Origin: an uncultured Muribaculaceae bacterium
Lineage (GTDB): Bacteria > Bacteroidota > Bacteroidia > Bacteroidales > Muribaculaceae
Reading direction: 5' to 3'
Length of the DNA stretch: 64,000 nt
NCBI GenBank assembly: GCA_910579675.1
Contig: CAJTUF010000002.1
Span: forward strand, 62,001 to 126,000
Shown: positions 18,583 through 27,945 of the stretch, piece after piece
Layout of the letters: each line of letters opens with the position of its first letter
Position numbering within the stretch: position 1 is the stretch's first letter
Notes under the pieces: model-generated
What the model saw: the letters and a program-made list of their open reading frames with translations, nothing else
Told to the model about the DNA's origin: nothing
Databases searched by the model: none
Made by a program: the position numbers and the translations under genes

Positions 18583-19532
18583 GCGTTGATGTTTTGCAGA
18601 CAATCGAGGATATTGACAGTGATGCGGTCGGGAAGATTGCTCTCGTCGGCCTTGACAAAAGGCTGTCCGGTGATATGCTCGTAGAGCTCGATGTAGCGGT
18701 CGGTGACGCTCTGGATAAACTCATCGGTCATCTCGGGCACCTGCTGACCCTCGCGGCCCATGAATCCATGGTCGATGAGCCATTGACGCACAAACTCCTT
18801 GGAGAGCTGACGCTGGGGCTCACCCTTTTCGAGGCGTTCCTCGTAGCCGTCGGCATAGAAGTAGCGTGAGGAGTCGGGGGTGTGGATCTCGTCGATGAGA
18901 TATACCTTGCCGTCGCGCTTGCCAAATTCATATTTGGTGTCGACAAGGATAAGGCCCTTTTCGGCTGCCATCTCGGTGCCTCGGCGGAAGAGCTTGAGGG
19001 CATAATCCTCCATCACTGCATAATCTTCGGCGCTCACAATGCCGCGGGCAATGATCTCCTCACGCGAGATATTCTCGTCGTGGCCCTCGTCGGCTTTAGT
19101 GGTGGGGGTGATGATGGGGTGGGGGAGGCGCTGGTTCTCGCGGAGACCCTCGGGGAGTTTCACGCCGCATATCTCGCGTGCACCGGCCTGGTATTCGCGC
19201 CATGCGCTGCCGGCAATGTAGCCTCTGACAATCATCTCAACCTTGAAGCCCTCGCAACGCATGCCCACAGTGACCATGGGATCGGGCACAGAGAGCATCC
19301 AGTTGGGCACAATGTCGGCTGTCGACTCAAGGAAGTAGGCAGCTATCTGATTGAGGACTTGCCCCTTGTAAGGGATTCCCTTGGGGAGTATGACATCAAA
19401 AGCCGAAATGCGGTCGGTTGCTATCACGGCGAGGGTATCGTCGTTGATGGTGTAGACATCGCGGACCTTGCCGTGGTACACGGCGGTCTGGCCGGGGAAG
19501 TTGAAGTCGGTAGAAACCAGTGTGGTAGCCAT
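18579..19532 (-). CDS. purC: SAICAR synthase (phosphoribosylaminoimidazole-succinocarboxamide synthase)
   Basis: Joins aspartate to CAIR in purine synthesis. The 317-residue protein is of the longer type seen in Bacteroidota and eukaryotic-like PurC. It has the opening GKVRDVY motif, then ATDRISAFDVILP, PNWMLSVPDP, GYIAGSAW and LVDTKYEFG, and the metal- and substrate-binding DEIHTPDSSRY. The start is set at the ATG at 19532 (M-A-T-T-L-V); the frame is open 11 codons further. Its stop overlaps ubiE by 4 bp. A TAATTTTG element lies upstream. Confidence 0.96.
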   Translation of the reverse strand: MATTLVSTDFNFPGQTAVYHGKVRDVYTINDDTLAVIATDRISAFDVILPKGIPYKGQVLNQIAAYFLESTADIVPNWMLSVPDPMVTVGMRCEGFKVEMIVRGYIAGSAWREYQAGAREICGVKLPEGLRENQRLPHPIITPTTKADEGHDENISREEIIARGIVSAEDYAVMEDYALKLFRRGTEMAAEKGLILVDTKYEFGKRDGKVYLIDEIHTPDSSRYFYADGYEERLEKGEPQRQLSKEFVRQWLIDHGFMGREGQQVPEMTDEFIQSVTDRYIELYEHITGQPFVKADESNLPDRITVNILDCLQNINA

Positions 19533-19584
19533 TTTGTCAGTTGGTAATGATGGTTTGTAAGGCATTGCTTAGCCTAATGCTACG

Positions 19585-19592
19585 CAAAATTA
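19585..19592 (-). promoter_or_regulatory. -7 element upstream of purC
   Basis: Minus-strand TAATTTTG, 52 bp before the purC start. No clear -33 box. Confidence 0.5.
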
Positions 19593-19629
19593 CTCAAAAA
19601 GCTCCATATATCGTCTTTTATTCGCTTTT

Positions 19630-19662
19630 TCTTGCACCGACGGCCCAAAAAGAGTAATTTAG
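19630..19662 (+). promoter_or_regulatory. Promoter for the mannose-1-phosphate guanylyltransferase gene
   Basis: CTTG at 19631-19634, a 20-bp spacer and TAATTTAG (one mismatch to TAnnTTTG) at 19655-19662, about 46 bp before the start codon. Confidence 0.5.
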
Positions 19663-19708
19663 CCGTCGGCTTTGAGCCACTCAACCCAAATCCACGTATC
19701 CCCTGACT

Positions 19709-20791
19709 ATGAACCCTCACCGTTATTGTGTGATCATGTGTGGCGGCATCGGCAGCCGTTTCTGGCCCTACAGCCGCACCGGAAGGCCCAAGCAGTTTAT
19801 CGATTTTTTCGGCACCGGGCGCTCTCTGCTTCAGATGAGCTACGACCGCATACTCCCGCTTGTCAATAAGGAAAATGTCATTGTGGTGACCAACGAGGCA
19901 TATGCCCCGCTGGTGGCTGAGCAATTGCCCGGCGTAGCCCCCGAAAATATTCTTCTGGAGCCGGAGCGTCGCAACACTGCGCCGTGTATAGCCTGGGCCG
20001 CCCACCACATAATGGCTCTCGATCCGGAGGCGTCGATGATTGTGGCTCCGAGCGACCATATCATTACCCGCGACAAGATCTTCGAGGAGTGCGTGCTCCG
20101 TGGATTCGAGTTTGTCGAGTCGCATCCCACCCTCCTTACTCTCGGCATCAATCCCACCCGTCCCGAGACCGGCTACGGCTATATCCAGATAGGGAGCGAG
20201 GAAACCGACGGCATCCTCAAGGTCAAGACCTTCACTGAGAAACCCGATATCGACCTTGCGCGGGTGTTTGTTGAGTCGGGCGAGTTTTTCTGGAATTCCG
20301 GTATTTTCATGTGGAAAGCCAGAACTATTCTTGATGCGCTTGCCGCTTATGCGCCCGATCTCGCGGCGGTGTTCGATGCCGGAACTGACCAATTCGGCAC
20401 CCCCGGCGAGATAGCGTTTATTAACGAAGCCTTCCCCACCTGCCCGAGCATCTCCATCGACTATTCAGTGATGGAAAAGGCTGATAATGTATATGTGGAG
20501 TGTGTCGATTTCGGCTGGAGCGATCTTGGCACGTGGAGCGTGCTCTACGATCATTCACCCAAAAATAGGGATGGCAATGTGGCCCATAACTGCAACTTTA
20601 TGGGCACCGGAACCGAGGGATGCATCATAGCCGTTTCGGATCCGGGGAAGCTTGTGGTGGTCAATGGTTTGAAAGACTATATAGTGGCCGATTCCGACGA
20701 TGTGCTCCTCATTCATCCCAAATCCGACGAGCAGCGCATCCGTCAGGTGGTGAATGATGTCGAAGAGCGCTTCTCAGGCCGATTTCTCTGA
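19709..20791 (+). CDS. manC: Mannose-1-phosphate guanylyltransferase
   Basis: Makes GDP-mannose from GTP and mannose 1-phosphate for surface sugars and, by further steps, GDP-fucose. The 360-residue protein has only the nucleotidyltransferase domain; the isomerase domain of the bifunctional form is missing. The signature MCGGIGSRFWPYSR is at 10-23 followed by GRPKQF at 25-30. FTEKPD and VDFGWSDLGTW, which hold the sugar and metal, are further on. It stands alone, divergent from purC. Confidence 0.94.
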   Translation: MNPHRYCVIMCGGIGSRFWPYSRTGRPKQFIDFFGTGRSLLQMSYDRILPLVNKENVIVVTNEAYAPLVAEQLPGVAPENILLEPERRNTAPCIAWAAHHIMALDPEASMIVAPSDHIITRDKIFEECVLRGFEFVESHPTLLTLGINPTRPETGYGYIQIGSEETDGILKVKTFTEKPDIDLARVFVESGEFFWNSGIFMWKARTILDALAAYAPDLAAVFDAGTDQFGTPGEIAFINEAFPTCPSISIDYSVMEKADNVYVECVDFGWSDLGTWSVLYDHSPKNRDGNVAHNCNFMGTGTEGCIIAVSDPGKLVVVNGLKDYIVADSDDVLLIHPKSDEQRIRQVVNDVEERFSGRFL

Positions 20792-20929
20792 CACGTTCTA
20801 TTGAGGCTTGGCAGTGGCCTCCGCCGGTTGCCGGTGGAGACGGTCGATGTGGACTTACGTTAGGCGTCGTTGGCTGCTGCCGGGGCATTTTTTTGGCACA
20901 AGAGGTGGGATGTGTGGCAAAAAAATGGC

Positions 20930-20937
20930 TATATTTG
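20930..20937 (+). promoter_or_regulatory. -7 element upstream of the subtilase gene
   Basis: TATATTTG, 71 bp before the start codon; no good -33 box at 19-21 bp. The rest of the 217-bp gap (20792-21008) shows a weak hairpin near 20820 but no gene. Confidence 0.5.
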
Positions 20938-21008
20938 CAGATTGGAAGATGCCAGCGGGGCGATAGCTGTCGCGCCCGGGCTCAGATTTACTATCGACCA
21001 ATCATTTT

Positions 21009-23282
21009 ATGAACTATCGCATACCATTAATAGTCACCCTTATAGTGACATCCCTGGCCGGTGTTCAGGCCGCATCCCGTGGCAAGCTCAGTGCCGGCGC
21101 CATAGCCCGCATGATCAGATATGAGCAGCGGACATCTGATCCGCAGAGCCGCGGAGCCGCCCCTTCCGACACTGTGCTGGCCACCATAGAGACCACGTCG
21201 CCCGCTGTGCTCGACTCTCTGAGCAACGCCGGAGTGGAGGTGATCGAGACCATAGGCAAGTTTGCCATCGTCAGGCTCCCTCTCGATCGGGTGGACCGTG
21301 CGGTAGGGTTTGAGCAAGTGGCCACGGTTGATTTCGGCACCACCGCCCGTCCGATGCTCGACCGTGCTCGTCGTTCGGCCAATGTGGATGCCGTACATAA
21401 TGGCTCGGCTGCCGAAGGGCGCAGCCCCTATACAGGCAAAGGCGTATTGGTAGGCGTGATAGATGAGGGCCTCGATCCGCTCAATCCCGCGTTTATCGAT
21501 GCCGACGGCAACACACGTGTGGCGGCATATTCTTATTGCGCAGGTGAGGGCTTTATCAAAGTCAACCGCACCCCCGAGGAGTATGCCATAGCCCAAAGCG
21601 ACAAGAAAACCGCCACCCACGGCACCCATGTGGCAGGCATAGCAGCCGGTAGCCGCATATCCGATGCCACCGTGCCCATATACAGCGAGCCCGACAGCGA
21701 AGGAATGATTCATATCGAACGCATAGGGGAGGGGACTCTTCCCTATTATGGCGTGGCGCCTGATGCCGACCTGCTTCTGGCCGGAGGCAGCCTCGAAACC
21801 TCGGCTCTGCTCCTCTCGGCCAAAACCATGGTTGATGAGGCCGCCGCTATCGGCAAACCGCTTGTGGTCAATATGAGCCTCGGCTACAATCTGGGTCCCC
21901 ACGACGGCTCAAGCACCTTCTCGCGGGCCATAGCTGAGCTCGGCAGGGATGCAATCTTTGTTTTGGCCGCCGGCAACGAGGGAAGCACCAGGATCAACGC
22001 CTCCTTTACCGGCACTTCTGGCAACAGCATGATGCGCACCCTCGTAGATCTTTCAGACGCTAACTACTCCAACAAACTGGAGAATGCGATTATCGAATTC
22101 AGAAGCGACAGCCGCCTTAAAGCCATCAGCGCGAAGATTGTGGGCTACAACAAGACCACCAAGGAGTTTGCCTTCTCATTTCCGCTGACCGTCAATACCG
22201 ATCAGGATTTCGGAGCCAACTCCTATTATCCGCTCAATGATACCCAGATGCAGACACTGAAGCGCTACTTTGGCTGCGACAAGATCGGAGGAGTGGTGAG
22301 GCTCGCTCCCGAAAACGGCAACTACATGTCAATGATATATCTCGACGGTCTCTATCCGTTGGTGTCAAACAAGGATGTGGTGCTGGGATTTGAATTCTAT
22401 GTTCCCGACGGGGTGACTCTCACCGCCTACAGTTTTGAAGGGTGCAACTTCACCTCCGGTGGGATAGCCGGATTTGTCGACGGCAACGCATCGATGTCGG
22501 TAAGCGATATGGCCACCGGCGACAATGTGATAGCCGTGGGATCGTACAATTCGCGCTACTCATGGGGCGCTCTCGATAAGCAATTCTATCAATACAGCGA
22601 GACTGACTATCCATTGCTGGAGCCCTCATCGTTTTCATCTTATGGCACACTGGCCGACGGCACCACCCTCCCTCATGTGTCGGCTCCCGGCGCCTGGTTG
22701 CTTGCCCCCCTCAGCCGCTACTACACAGTGGGCGACACGCGCGCCTATCATGGTGCCAGAATCGAGCCTGACGAGTCAGGCATGACCACCTATTACAGTC
22801 CACTTCAAGGTACCTCGATGGCCACACCCTTCGTGACAGGCACCATCGCTCTCTGGCTTGAAGCCGATCCGGATCTCACCGTTAATGATATCAAGGAGAT
22901 CCTTGTCAAGACATCGGTCAAGGACGATATATATGCTCGTCCCGGCAACGACATAAAGATGGGCGCCGGCCGCATTGACGCCCTCGCAGGCCTCAAGGAG
23001 GTGCTTGCCCGCAAATATGGAGCTGGCATAGCGGGCGTCAGTGCCGACGACTCAGACAGCGGGGTGATCATCACCGCCGACTCCTCGCGTGCCGAGGCTT
23101 TCATAGCCGGTGCGGCATCGGTCACCGTGAGCGCCTTCACCCCACAGGGCGTGTGGGCGGCCGAAGTAACCTCCAGTGGCAGTCAATGCTCGCTCGATCT
23201 TGCGTCGCTCCTCCCCGGGCTCTACATCATCAGGGCCACCGACGGACACCGCTCAGCCTCCCGCAAGATTGCTGTCAGATAA
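21009..23282 (+). CDS. Secreted S8 subtilisin-family serine peptidase
   Basis: A 757-residue exported protease. The signal peptide ends near residue 23 (VQAAS). The catalytic triad is Asp152 in GVIDEGLD, His204 in HGTHVAGIAAG and Ser603 in GTSMATPF. Between His and Ser lies an insert of about 200 residues with beta-rich character, as in larger subtilases. The last 80 residues (beta-strands ending GLYIIRATDGHRSASRKIAVR-like) resemble a type IX secretion sorting domain, so the protein may go to the cell surface. Its substrate is unknown. Confidence 0.92.
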   Translation: MNYRIPLIVTLIVTSLAGVQAASRGKLSAGAIARMIRYEQRTSDPQSRGAAPSDTVLATIETTSPAVLDSLSNAGVEVIETIGKFAIVRLPLDRVDRAVGFEQVATVDFGTTARPMLDRARRSANVDAVHNGSAAEGRSPYTGKGVLVGVIDEGLDPLNPAFIDADGNTRVAAYSYCAGEGFIKVNRTPEEYAIAQSDKKTATHGTHVAGIAAGSRISDATVPIYSEPDSEGMIHIERIGEGTLPYYGVAPDADLLLAGGSLETSALLLSAKTMVDEAAAIGKPLVVNMSLGYNLGPHDGSSTFSRAIAELGRDAIFVLAAGNEGSTRINASFTGTSGNSMMRTLVDLSDANYSNKLENAIIEFRSDSRLKAISAKIVGYNKTTKEFAFSFPLTVNTDQDFGANSYYPLNDTQMQTLKRYFGCDKIGGVVRLAPENGNYMSMIYLDGLYPLVSNKDVVLGFEFYVPDGVTLTAYSFEGCNFTSGGIAGFVDGNASMSVSDMATGDNVIAVGSYNSRYSWGALDKQFYQYSETDYPLLEPSSFSSYGTLADGTTLPHVSAPGAWLLAPLSRYYTVGDTRAYHGARIEPDESGMTTYYSPLQGTSMATPFVTGTIALWLEADPDLTVNDIKEILVKTSVKDDIYARPGNDIKMGAGRIDALAGLKEVLARKYGAGIAGVSADDSDSGVIITADSSRAEAFIAGAASVTVSAFTPQGVWAAEVTSSGSQCSLDLASLLPGLYIIRATDGHRSASRKIAVR

Positions 23283-23324
23283 TCATTTCATTAATATCAC
23301 TACCTCCCTACGATTACCAATCAG

Positions 23325-23783
23325 ATGAACTGGTTTGAATGTAAAGTGCGCTACGACAAGATGGTCGAGCAAGGCATAGTTAAAAAAGTTACCGAATCGT
23401 TTCTCGTCGACGCTCTCTCCTTCACCGAAGCAGAGGCGCGCATCATCGAGGAGCAAACCCCATTTATATCAGGCGAATTTTCAGTGAGCGCAGTGAAGCG
23501 CACCAAGATATCAGAGATATTCCGCGACGACCGCGCCGACAAGTGGTATCTGGCCAAAGTGGCTTTCATCACCATCGACGAGAAAACCGCTGCCGAGAAG
23601 CGCGCCATAAGCCAGATCCTTGTAGCAGGGTCGAGCTTCGACGGCGCCTACGACAACTTCAAGGATGGCATGAAAGGCGTGATGGGCGATTTCGATCTGG
23701 TGTCGCTCACCGAAACAGCGTTGCTCGATGTCTATTCGCGCGAATACAAATCGCAGGCAGAGAAGGATCAGGAGAAAGCATGA
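23325..23783 (+). CDS. DUF4494 family protein
   Basis: A 152-residue soluble protein without a signal peptide, matching the Bacteroidota family DUF4494 in length and in the opening W-F-E-C-K-V-R-Y-D-K. Function is unknown. Its stop overlaps the start of the YggS gene by 4 bp (ATGA), so the two are likely translated together, which ties it loosely to PLP homeostasis. No catalytic motif is evident. Confidence 0.85.
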   Translation: MNWFECKVRYDKMVEQGIVKKVTESFLVDALSFTEAEARIIEEQTPFISGEFSVSAVKRTKISEIFRDDRADKWYLAKVAFITIDEKTAAEKRAISQILVAGSSFDGAYDNFKDGMKGVMGDFDLVSLTETALLDVYSREYKSQAEKDQEKA

Positions 23784-24448
23784 GCATAGCCGATCGTCTG
23801 AAGTCTGTGAAGCAATCCATCCCTTCGGGGGTGGAGCTCGTGGCTGTGTCGAAGTTCCATCCGGCTTCAGCGCTGATGGAGGCCTACGACGTCGGCCAAA
23901 GATGTTTTGGCGAGAGCCGCGCTGCCGAGCTCGCCGAAAAAGCCGCCATGCTGCCCGACGACATAGTGTGGCACTTCATAGGCCATCTCCAGACCAACAA
24001 GGTGCGCCGCGTGGTGGGCTGCGCCCACATGATACAGAGCATCGACTCCGAGAGGCTGCTCATGGCGGTTGAGGCCGAGGCTGTCCGTCAGGAGAAGCAT
24101 ATCGACGTCCTGCTCCAGCTCCATGTGGCAGCCGAGGAGACCAAGTTTGGTCTCACCCCCGATGAGGCTTATGATCTGGCAGTGCGTGTGGCCCCGTCGC
24201 TCACCCATGTGGCCGTGAGGGGCGTGATGGGCATGGCATCGAACACTCCCGACGACCTCGGTCGCGTGGCGGCCGACTTCGCCGCTATCCGCGACACCTT
24301 CGACCGCCTCGCCGCCGGACCTTTTGTCGGCGACAGCCGCTTTGCCGTATGCTCGATGGGCATGAGCGACGACCGCCACATGGCCATAGCCGCCGGCTCG
24401 ACCATGGTGAGGGTAGGCAGCGATATCTTCGGCCAGCGTGAGTACTGA
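23780..24448 (+). CDS. YggS/PROSC-family pyridoxal phosphate-binding protein
   Basis: Keeps the cellular pool of pyridoxal phosphate in balance; members bind PLP but show no known catalysis. The 222-residue protein has the PLP lysine K25 in VAVSKFHP, the following GQRCFGESRA stretch, WHFIGHLQTNK, and the closing MGMSDD and VRVGSDIFGQR. The start at 23780 overlaps the stop of the DUF4494 gene, and a longer in-frame opening upstream is a shadow of that gene. Confidence 0.93.
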   Translation: MSIADRLKSVKQSIPSGVELVAVSKFHPASALMEAYDVGQRCFGESRAAELAEKAAMLPDDIVWHFIGHLQTNKVRRVVGCAHMIQSIDSERLLMAVEAEAVRQEKHIDVLLQLHVAAEETKFGLTPDEAYDLAVRVAPSLTHVAVRGVMGMASNTPDDLGRVAADFAAIRDTFDRLAAGPFVGDSRFAVCSMGMSDDRHMAIAAGSTMVRVGSDIFGQREY

Positions 24449-24505
24449 TCCATATTCCTTTTTGCAATCAATAAATTAATCAATCCAATAAACCAATCTA
24501 TTATC

Positions 24506-25816
24506 ATGAGTCAGCAAGCCAAACAATGGGGCGCAATCATTGTGATGATCGCGCTGTTTGCCATGATCGCATTCGTGACAAACCTCTGTACACCTATGGC
24601 GACAATCATCAAGAGCCAGGGTGAGATTTCAAACGTTCTCGCACAGATAGGCAACTACGGCAACTTCGTGGCCTACCTTGTGATGGGTATTCCCGCAGGT
24701 ATGCTCATAGCCAAGTTCGGCTATAAGAAGACTGCTCTTATCGGTCTTGCCATCGGTGCCGCCGGTATCCTCATCCAGTGGGTGAGCGGTCTCATGGACG
24801 CCCAGGCCAACCTCGGCGCCGTGTTTGCAGTTTATCTCATCGGTGCTTTCATCGCCGGTCTCTGCATGTGTATCCTCAACTGCGTTGTCAACCCCATGCT
24901 CAACATCCTCGGCGGTGGCGGCAACGAAGGCAATAAGCTCATCCAGCTCGGCGGCGTGTTCAACTCGTCGGCTGCCGTTGCCTGCTACATCCTCATGGGT
25001 GCCCTCATCGGTGATGTGACCAAGGCTAAGATCGCCGACGCCACCCCCGCCCTCATGATCGCCCTCGCCATCTTCGTGATCGCCTTCATCGTGATCTGCT
25101 TCACCAAGATCGAGGAGCCCAAGCAGGCCCCCGTTGAGGTGAGCCTCATCAAGGGCGCTCTCTCCCACCGCCACTTCGCCCTCGGCGCTCTCGCCATCTT
25201 CCTCTACATGGGCATCGAGGTTGGTGTGCCCAACTACTCCCAGCAGCTCCTCATCGGCGAGGGTATCCCCGCCGGCACTGTGGGCCTCATCATCGCCGTT
25301 TACTGGTTCATGATGCTCATAGGCCGCTTCGTGGGTGCATCCATCGGCTCCAAGATCTCGGCCCGCGCCATGATCGTCACCGTGAGCTGCGCCACCATCG
25401 CCCTGGTGCTCTTCGGCATGTTTGCTCCCGAGACTGTCAAGGTCAACTTCCCCGGTGTTGACTGGGGCAACCTCTCAGTAGTATGGCAGGAGATACCCCT
25501 GGGCATCTTCGCCTTCCTCCTCGTAGGTCTCTGCACCTCCGTGATGTGGGGTGCCATCTTCAACATGGCCGTTGAGGGTCTGGGCAAGTACACCGCCATC
25601 GCTTCCGGTATCTTCATGACCATGGTGTTTGGTTGCGCCGTGATGCTCGCCATCCAGGGTGCCGTTGCCGACGCTGTGGGCTACTACAACTCCTTCTGGG
25701 TAGTCGTAGGCTGTGCCGCTTATCTCCTCTTCTACGCTCTCGTAGGATCGCGTGTGAGCCACAAGCCCACCACCGCAGAGAAGGAAGCCGCTTCGGAGAT
25801 CTTCGACGCTATCTGA
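24506..25816 (+). CDS. MFS sugar transporter (FHS-like)
   Basis: A 436-residue inner-membrane protein with twelve hydrophobic segments, a good match to the major facilitator superfamily. The N-terminal half (TNLCTPMATIIKSQ, LVMGIPAGMLIAKFGYKK) and the NPMLNILG stretch before the central helices recall the fucose/glucose-galactose proton symporters. Likely a sugar is taken up with protons. Codons are very strongly biased towards C-ending forms, more than in its neighbours, which suggests high expression. It stands alone with a hairpin behind it. Confidence 0.85.
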   Translation: MSQQAKQWGAIIVMIALFAMIAFVTNLCTPMATIIKSQGEISNVLAQIGNYGNFVAYLVMGIPAGMLIAKFGYKKTALIGLAIGAAGILIQWVSGLMDAQANLGAVFAVYLIGAFIAGLCMCILNCVVNPMLNILGGGGNEGNKLIQLGGVFNSSAAVACYILMGALIGDVTKAKIADATPALMIALAIFVIAFIVICFTKIEEPKQAPVEVSLIKGALSHRHFALGALAIFLYMGIEVGVPNYSQQLLIGEGIPAGTVGLIIAVYWFMMLIGRFVGASIGSKISARAMIVTVSCATIALVLFGMFAPETVKVNFPGVDWGNLSVVWQEIPLGIFAFLLVGLCTSVMWGAIFNMAVEGLGKYTAIASGIFMTMVFGCAVMLAIQGAVADAVGYYNSFWVVVGCAAYLLFYALVGSRVSHKPTTAEKEAASEIFDAI

Positions 25817-25875
25817 TCACCGCAGGACCGGAGGCTTGCAAGCAACCGCGCCATCCGCTCCATCGCAATTATCGC

Positions 25876-25914
25876 AGCGGGACTCCTGCGCCACCTTGGC
25901 GCAGGGGCCCCGCT
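25876..25914 (+). terminator. Terminator-like hairpin after the MFS gene
   Basis: Inner stem CCTGCGCC/GGCGCAGG with a 5-base loop, extended by AGCGGG/CCCGCT. A T-run follows only about 40 bp later, so it may act as a 3'-end stabiliser as well. Confidence 0.6.
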
Positions 25915-25989
25915 CGCGATTATCTCCCCACGACCACTACTCTTTCATTTATTTTTTTGAATAATAATGGTCTCGTCATGCCCCATAAT

Positions 25990-26012
25990 ACAAAGATAAA
26001 TGCTATCTTTGT
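25990..26012. promoter_or_regulatory. Palindromic double -7 box
   Basis: ACAAAGATA and TATCTTTGT face each other across AATGC. Each arm reads as TATCTTTG, a perfect -7 element, on its own strand. It may be a promoter for the island gene, a divergent promoter, or an operator site. Confidence 0.5.
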
Positions 26013-26148
26013 GGACATCAAGGCCAGCCACTATTCTGTTCTTGTCCATGATAGAGGATTTGACATTCCTCTACTTGGCAATACTCACTTGTGAAGTCTT
26101 GGCTGTTTGCCTTGAGGTAATATACGTATAATTATTTTCGTAACCCTT

Positions 26149-27945
26149 ATGGACCACATGGATAAAGCAAGACTTACAATAGAAAAATTGCGCACCATGC
26201 GTGAAAGCGAAGACCACGTTGAGTTCAAACGTTGTCATCACGGGCATATGTCCTTTAACGGGGCCGATAAACAAAAACCGTCGGAACGTCGTAAATGTAT
26301 TTTGGGATATGTTGTGGCTCTTGCGAATGCTGGTGGAGGATATCTTGTATTTGGGATGGAAGACAAATATCCTCATAACGTAGTGGGAACTCGACAAAAT
26401 GAAAATGCCTTAGGACAACTGGAAAACGATATTTACAATTCGTTACGTGTCCCTGTAGATGCCTATGAATTATTTGATGAAAATAAGCAGAGGGTAGTCG
26501 TAATTGATATACCGAGGCATCCAATCGGAAGAGCTTTAAAGTATGAAGACGTTGCTTTGTGGCGTTCGGGCGAGGAACTCATCCCTATGCCAGATAAGGT
26601 TCTTTTTAATATTTTACAAGAGACCGATCCGGATTATTCCCAAGGGATTTGTGAAGGAGTTACAATTCATGACCTCGATAAAGATGCTATATCCATCCTG
26701 AAAGATAAGTATGCTCGTAAGCAAAATAATCCGACATTTTCTTCTTTATCTGATTATCAAGCTCTGAGCGACTTGAAATTAATTGATGGGCAAAAAGTAA
26801 CCAATGCCGCAGTTCTTTTGGTAGGTAAGGAGGACCTGATACAGCGTCATTTCCCTCAAGCGAAAGTACAATTGGAATTTAGAAGCGCAGATGGTCAGGA
26901 GCGTTTTGACAAAAGGATATCATTCGTTGCTCCATTTTATATCTTAATTGACCAGCTTTGGAAAGCCATTGATGACAGGAATGGATATGTTCCGGTTCAG
27001 GAAGGAGCATATATGTTTGATATTCCTTTCTTTAACGAACAGGTTATACGTGAGGTAGTAAATAATGCTTTTGCGCACCGAGATTATCGCTTACAAAGTG
27101 AAATTGTAATCAAGCATTATCCAGCCAAGTTGATTATTGCGAGCCCTGGCGGCTTTCCTTTGGGTGTTACCATTGATAATATTCTGACCGTTTCAAGCAC
27201 TCCACGCAACAGACTTCTGACAGATGTGCTTGCACTCACAGGTATTGTTGAACGTGCAGGACAAGGTATGGATGTAATATTTCGTCTTACATTATCGGAA
27301 GGTAAGCAAACGCCTGACTATGAAAAATCTGATGACTATCAGGTGGTGGCCATTCTTTCGTCGATTGTCAAGGATCCAGGATTCGCTCTTTTTATCAAGA
27401 GCATTCAGCAAGAACTACCAGAAAATCAAAAATTATCGGTATTCGATATACTTACTTTTTGCGCGATTAAAGAAGGGCGACAGCCGTTTGATAAAGATAT
27501 TGCAAAAAAATTACTTGCTATGGGTTATCTTGAGAAACGAGGTAAAACCACGGCGATACGCTATATTCTCCCTCGGAGATATTATGAGTTGACAAATAAT
27601 ATCTCAGAATATTCTGGGTTGACAGATTGGGATGATAAGCAAGTCCTCGCTGTCTTAATCCCTTTCCTAACCAAATATGGAAAGGCAAAGAAAGGAGACA
27701 TTGCAAAAGTCATTGGTTCGCATATATCTGAAACGCAGCTGCGCCGAACGATAGAACGGCTTTCAGAACCTAACGGACCGTTAATTAAAACTGGCAGAAC
27801 AACAAATACAGTATATTCACTTTCACCTGCTTTTTTAGGACAAATGGATCTGTTAAACGAAGCAACTAAAATTGGATTATCACATCTGTTGAAAACTCAG
27901 AATACGGATCCTTCAAATGACGTAACAAAAGACGCAATACGCTAA
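26149..27945 (+). CDS. AlbA_2/Schlafen-like and RecG-related HATPase protein
   Basis: A 598-residue protein of the group often annotated as ATP-binding or RecG-like transcriptional regulator. The N-terminal AlbA_2 (Schlafen AAA_4-like) domain covers about 15-140, with E25-x-K27 and ALANAGGGYLVFGM at 57-70. The central HATPase-like part has the NNAFAHRDY motif at 305-313 and GIVERAGQGMD from 365. C-terminal winged-helix segments follow (about 450-570). Proteins of this build are common in accessory and defence regions, but their role is mostly unproven. The gene is AT-rich (about 40% GC by eye) inside GC-rich DNA, a sign of transfer. Confidence 0.85.
   Translation: MDHMDKARLTIEKLRTMRESEDHVEFKRCHHGHMSFNGADKQKPSERRKCILGYVVALANAGGGYLVFGMEDKYPHNVVGTRQNENALGQLENDIYNSLRVPVDAYELFDENKQRVVVIDIPRHPIGRALKYEDVALWRSGEELIPMPDKVLFNILQETDPDYSQGICEGVTIHDLDKDAISILKDKYARKQNNPTFSSLSDYQALSDLKLIDGQKVTNAAVLLVGKEDLIQRHFPQAKVQLEFRSADGQERFDKRISFVAPFYILIDQLWKAIDDRNGYVPVQEGAYMFDIPFFNEQVIREVVNNAFAHRDYRLQSEIVIKHYPAKLIIASPGGFPLGVTIDNILTVSSTPRNRLLTDVLALTGIVERAGQGMDVIFRLTLSEGKQTPDYEKSDDYQVVAILSSIVKDPGFALFIKSIQQELPENQKLSVFDILTFCAIKEGRQPFDKDIAKKLLAMGYLEKRGKTTAIRYILPRRYYELTNNISEYSGLTDWDDKQVLAVLIPFLTKYGKAKKGDIAKVIGSHISETQLRRTIERLSEPNGPLIKTGRTTNTVYSLSPAFLGQMDLLNEATKIGLSHLLKTQNTDPSNDVTKDAIR

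Larger units (their letters stand above)
25817..26148. other. Intergenic stretch, GC-rich terminator then AT-rich entry to the island
   Basis: The first 100 bp hold the MFS terminator. From about 25920 the base composition turns sharply AT-rich. It holds a palindromic pair of -7-like boxes at 25990-26012. A 38-codon open frame starts at 25980 but overlaps the palindrome and has no support. No gene remnant is recognised. Confidence 0.6.

Noticed and set aside
20820..20850. Weak hairpin after manC (TCCGCCGG/CCGGTGGA)
   Set aside because: The stem has a T-G pair and no T-run; it is not strong enough to call a terminator.
25980..26093. A 38-codon frame at the left edge of the AT-rich island
   Set aside because: It overlaps the palindromic -7 boxes and has no recognisable feature.
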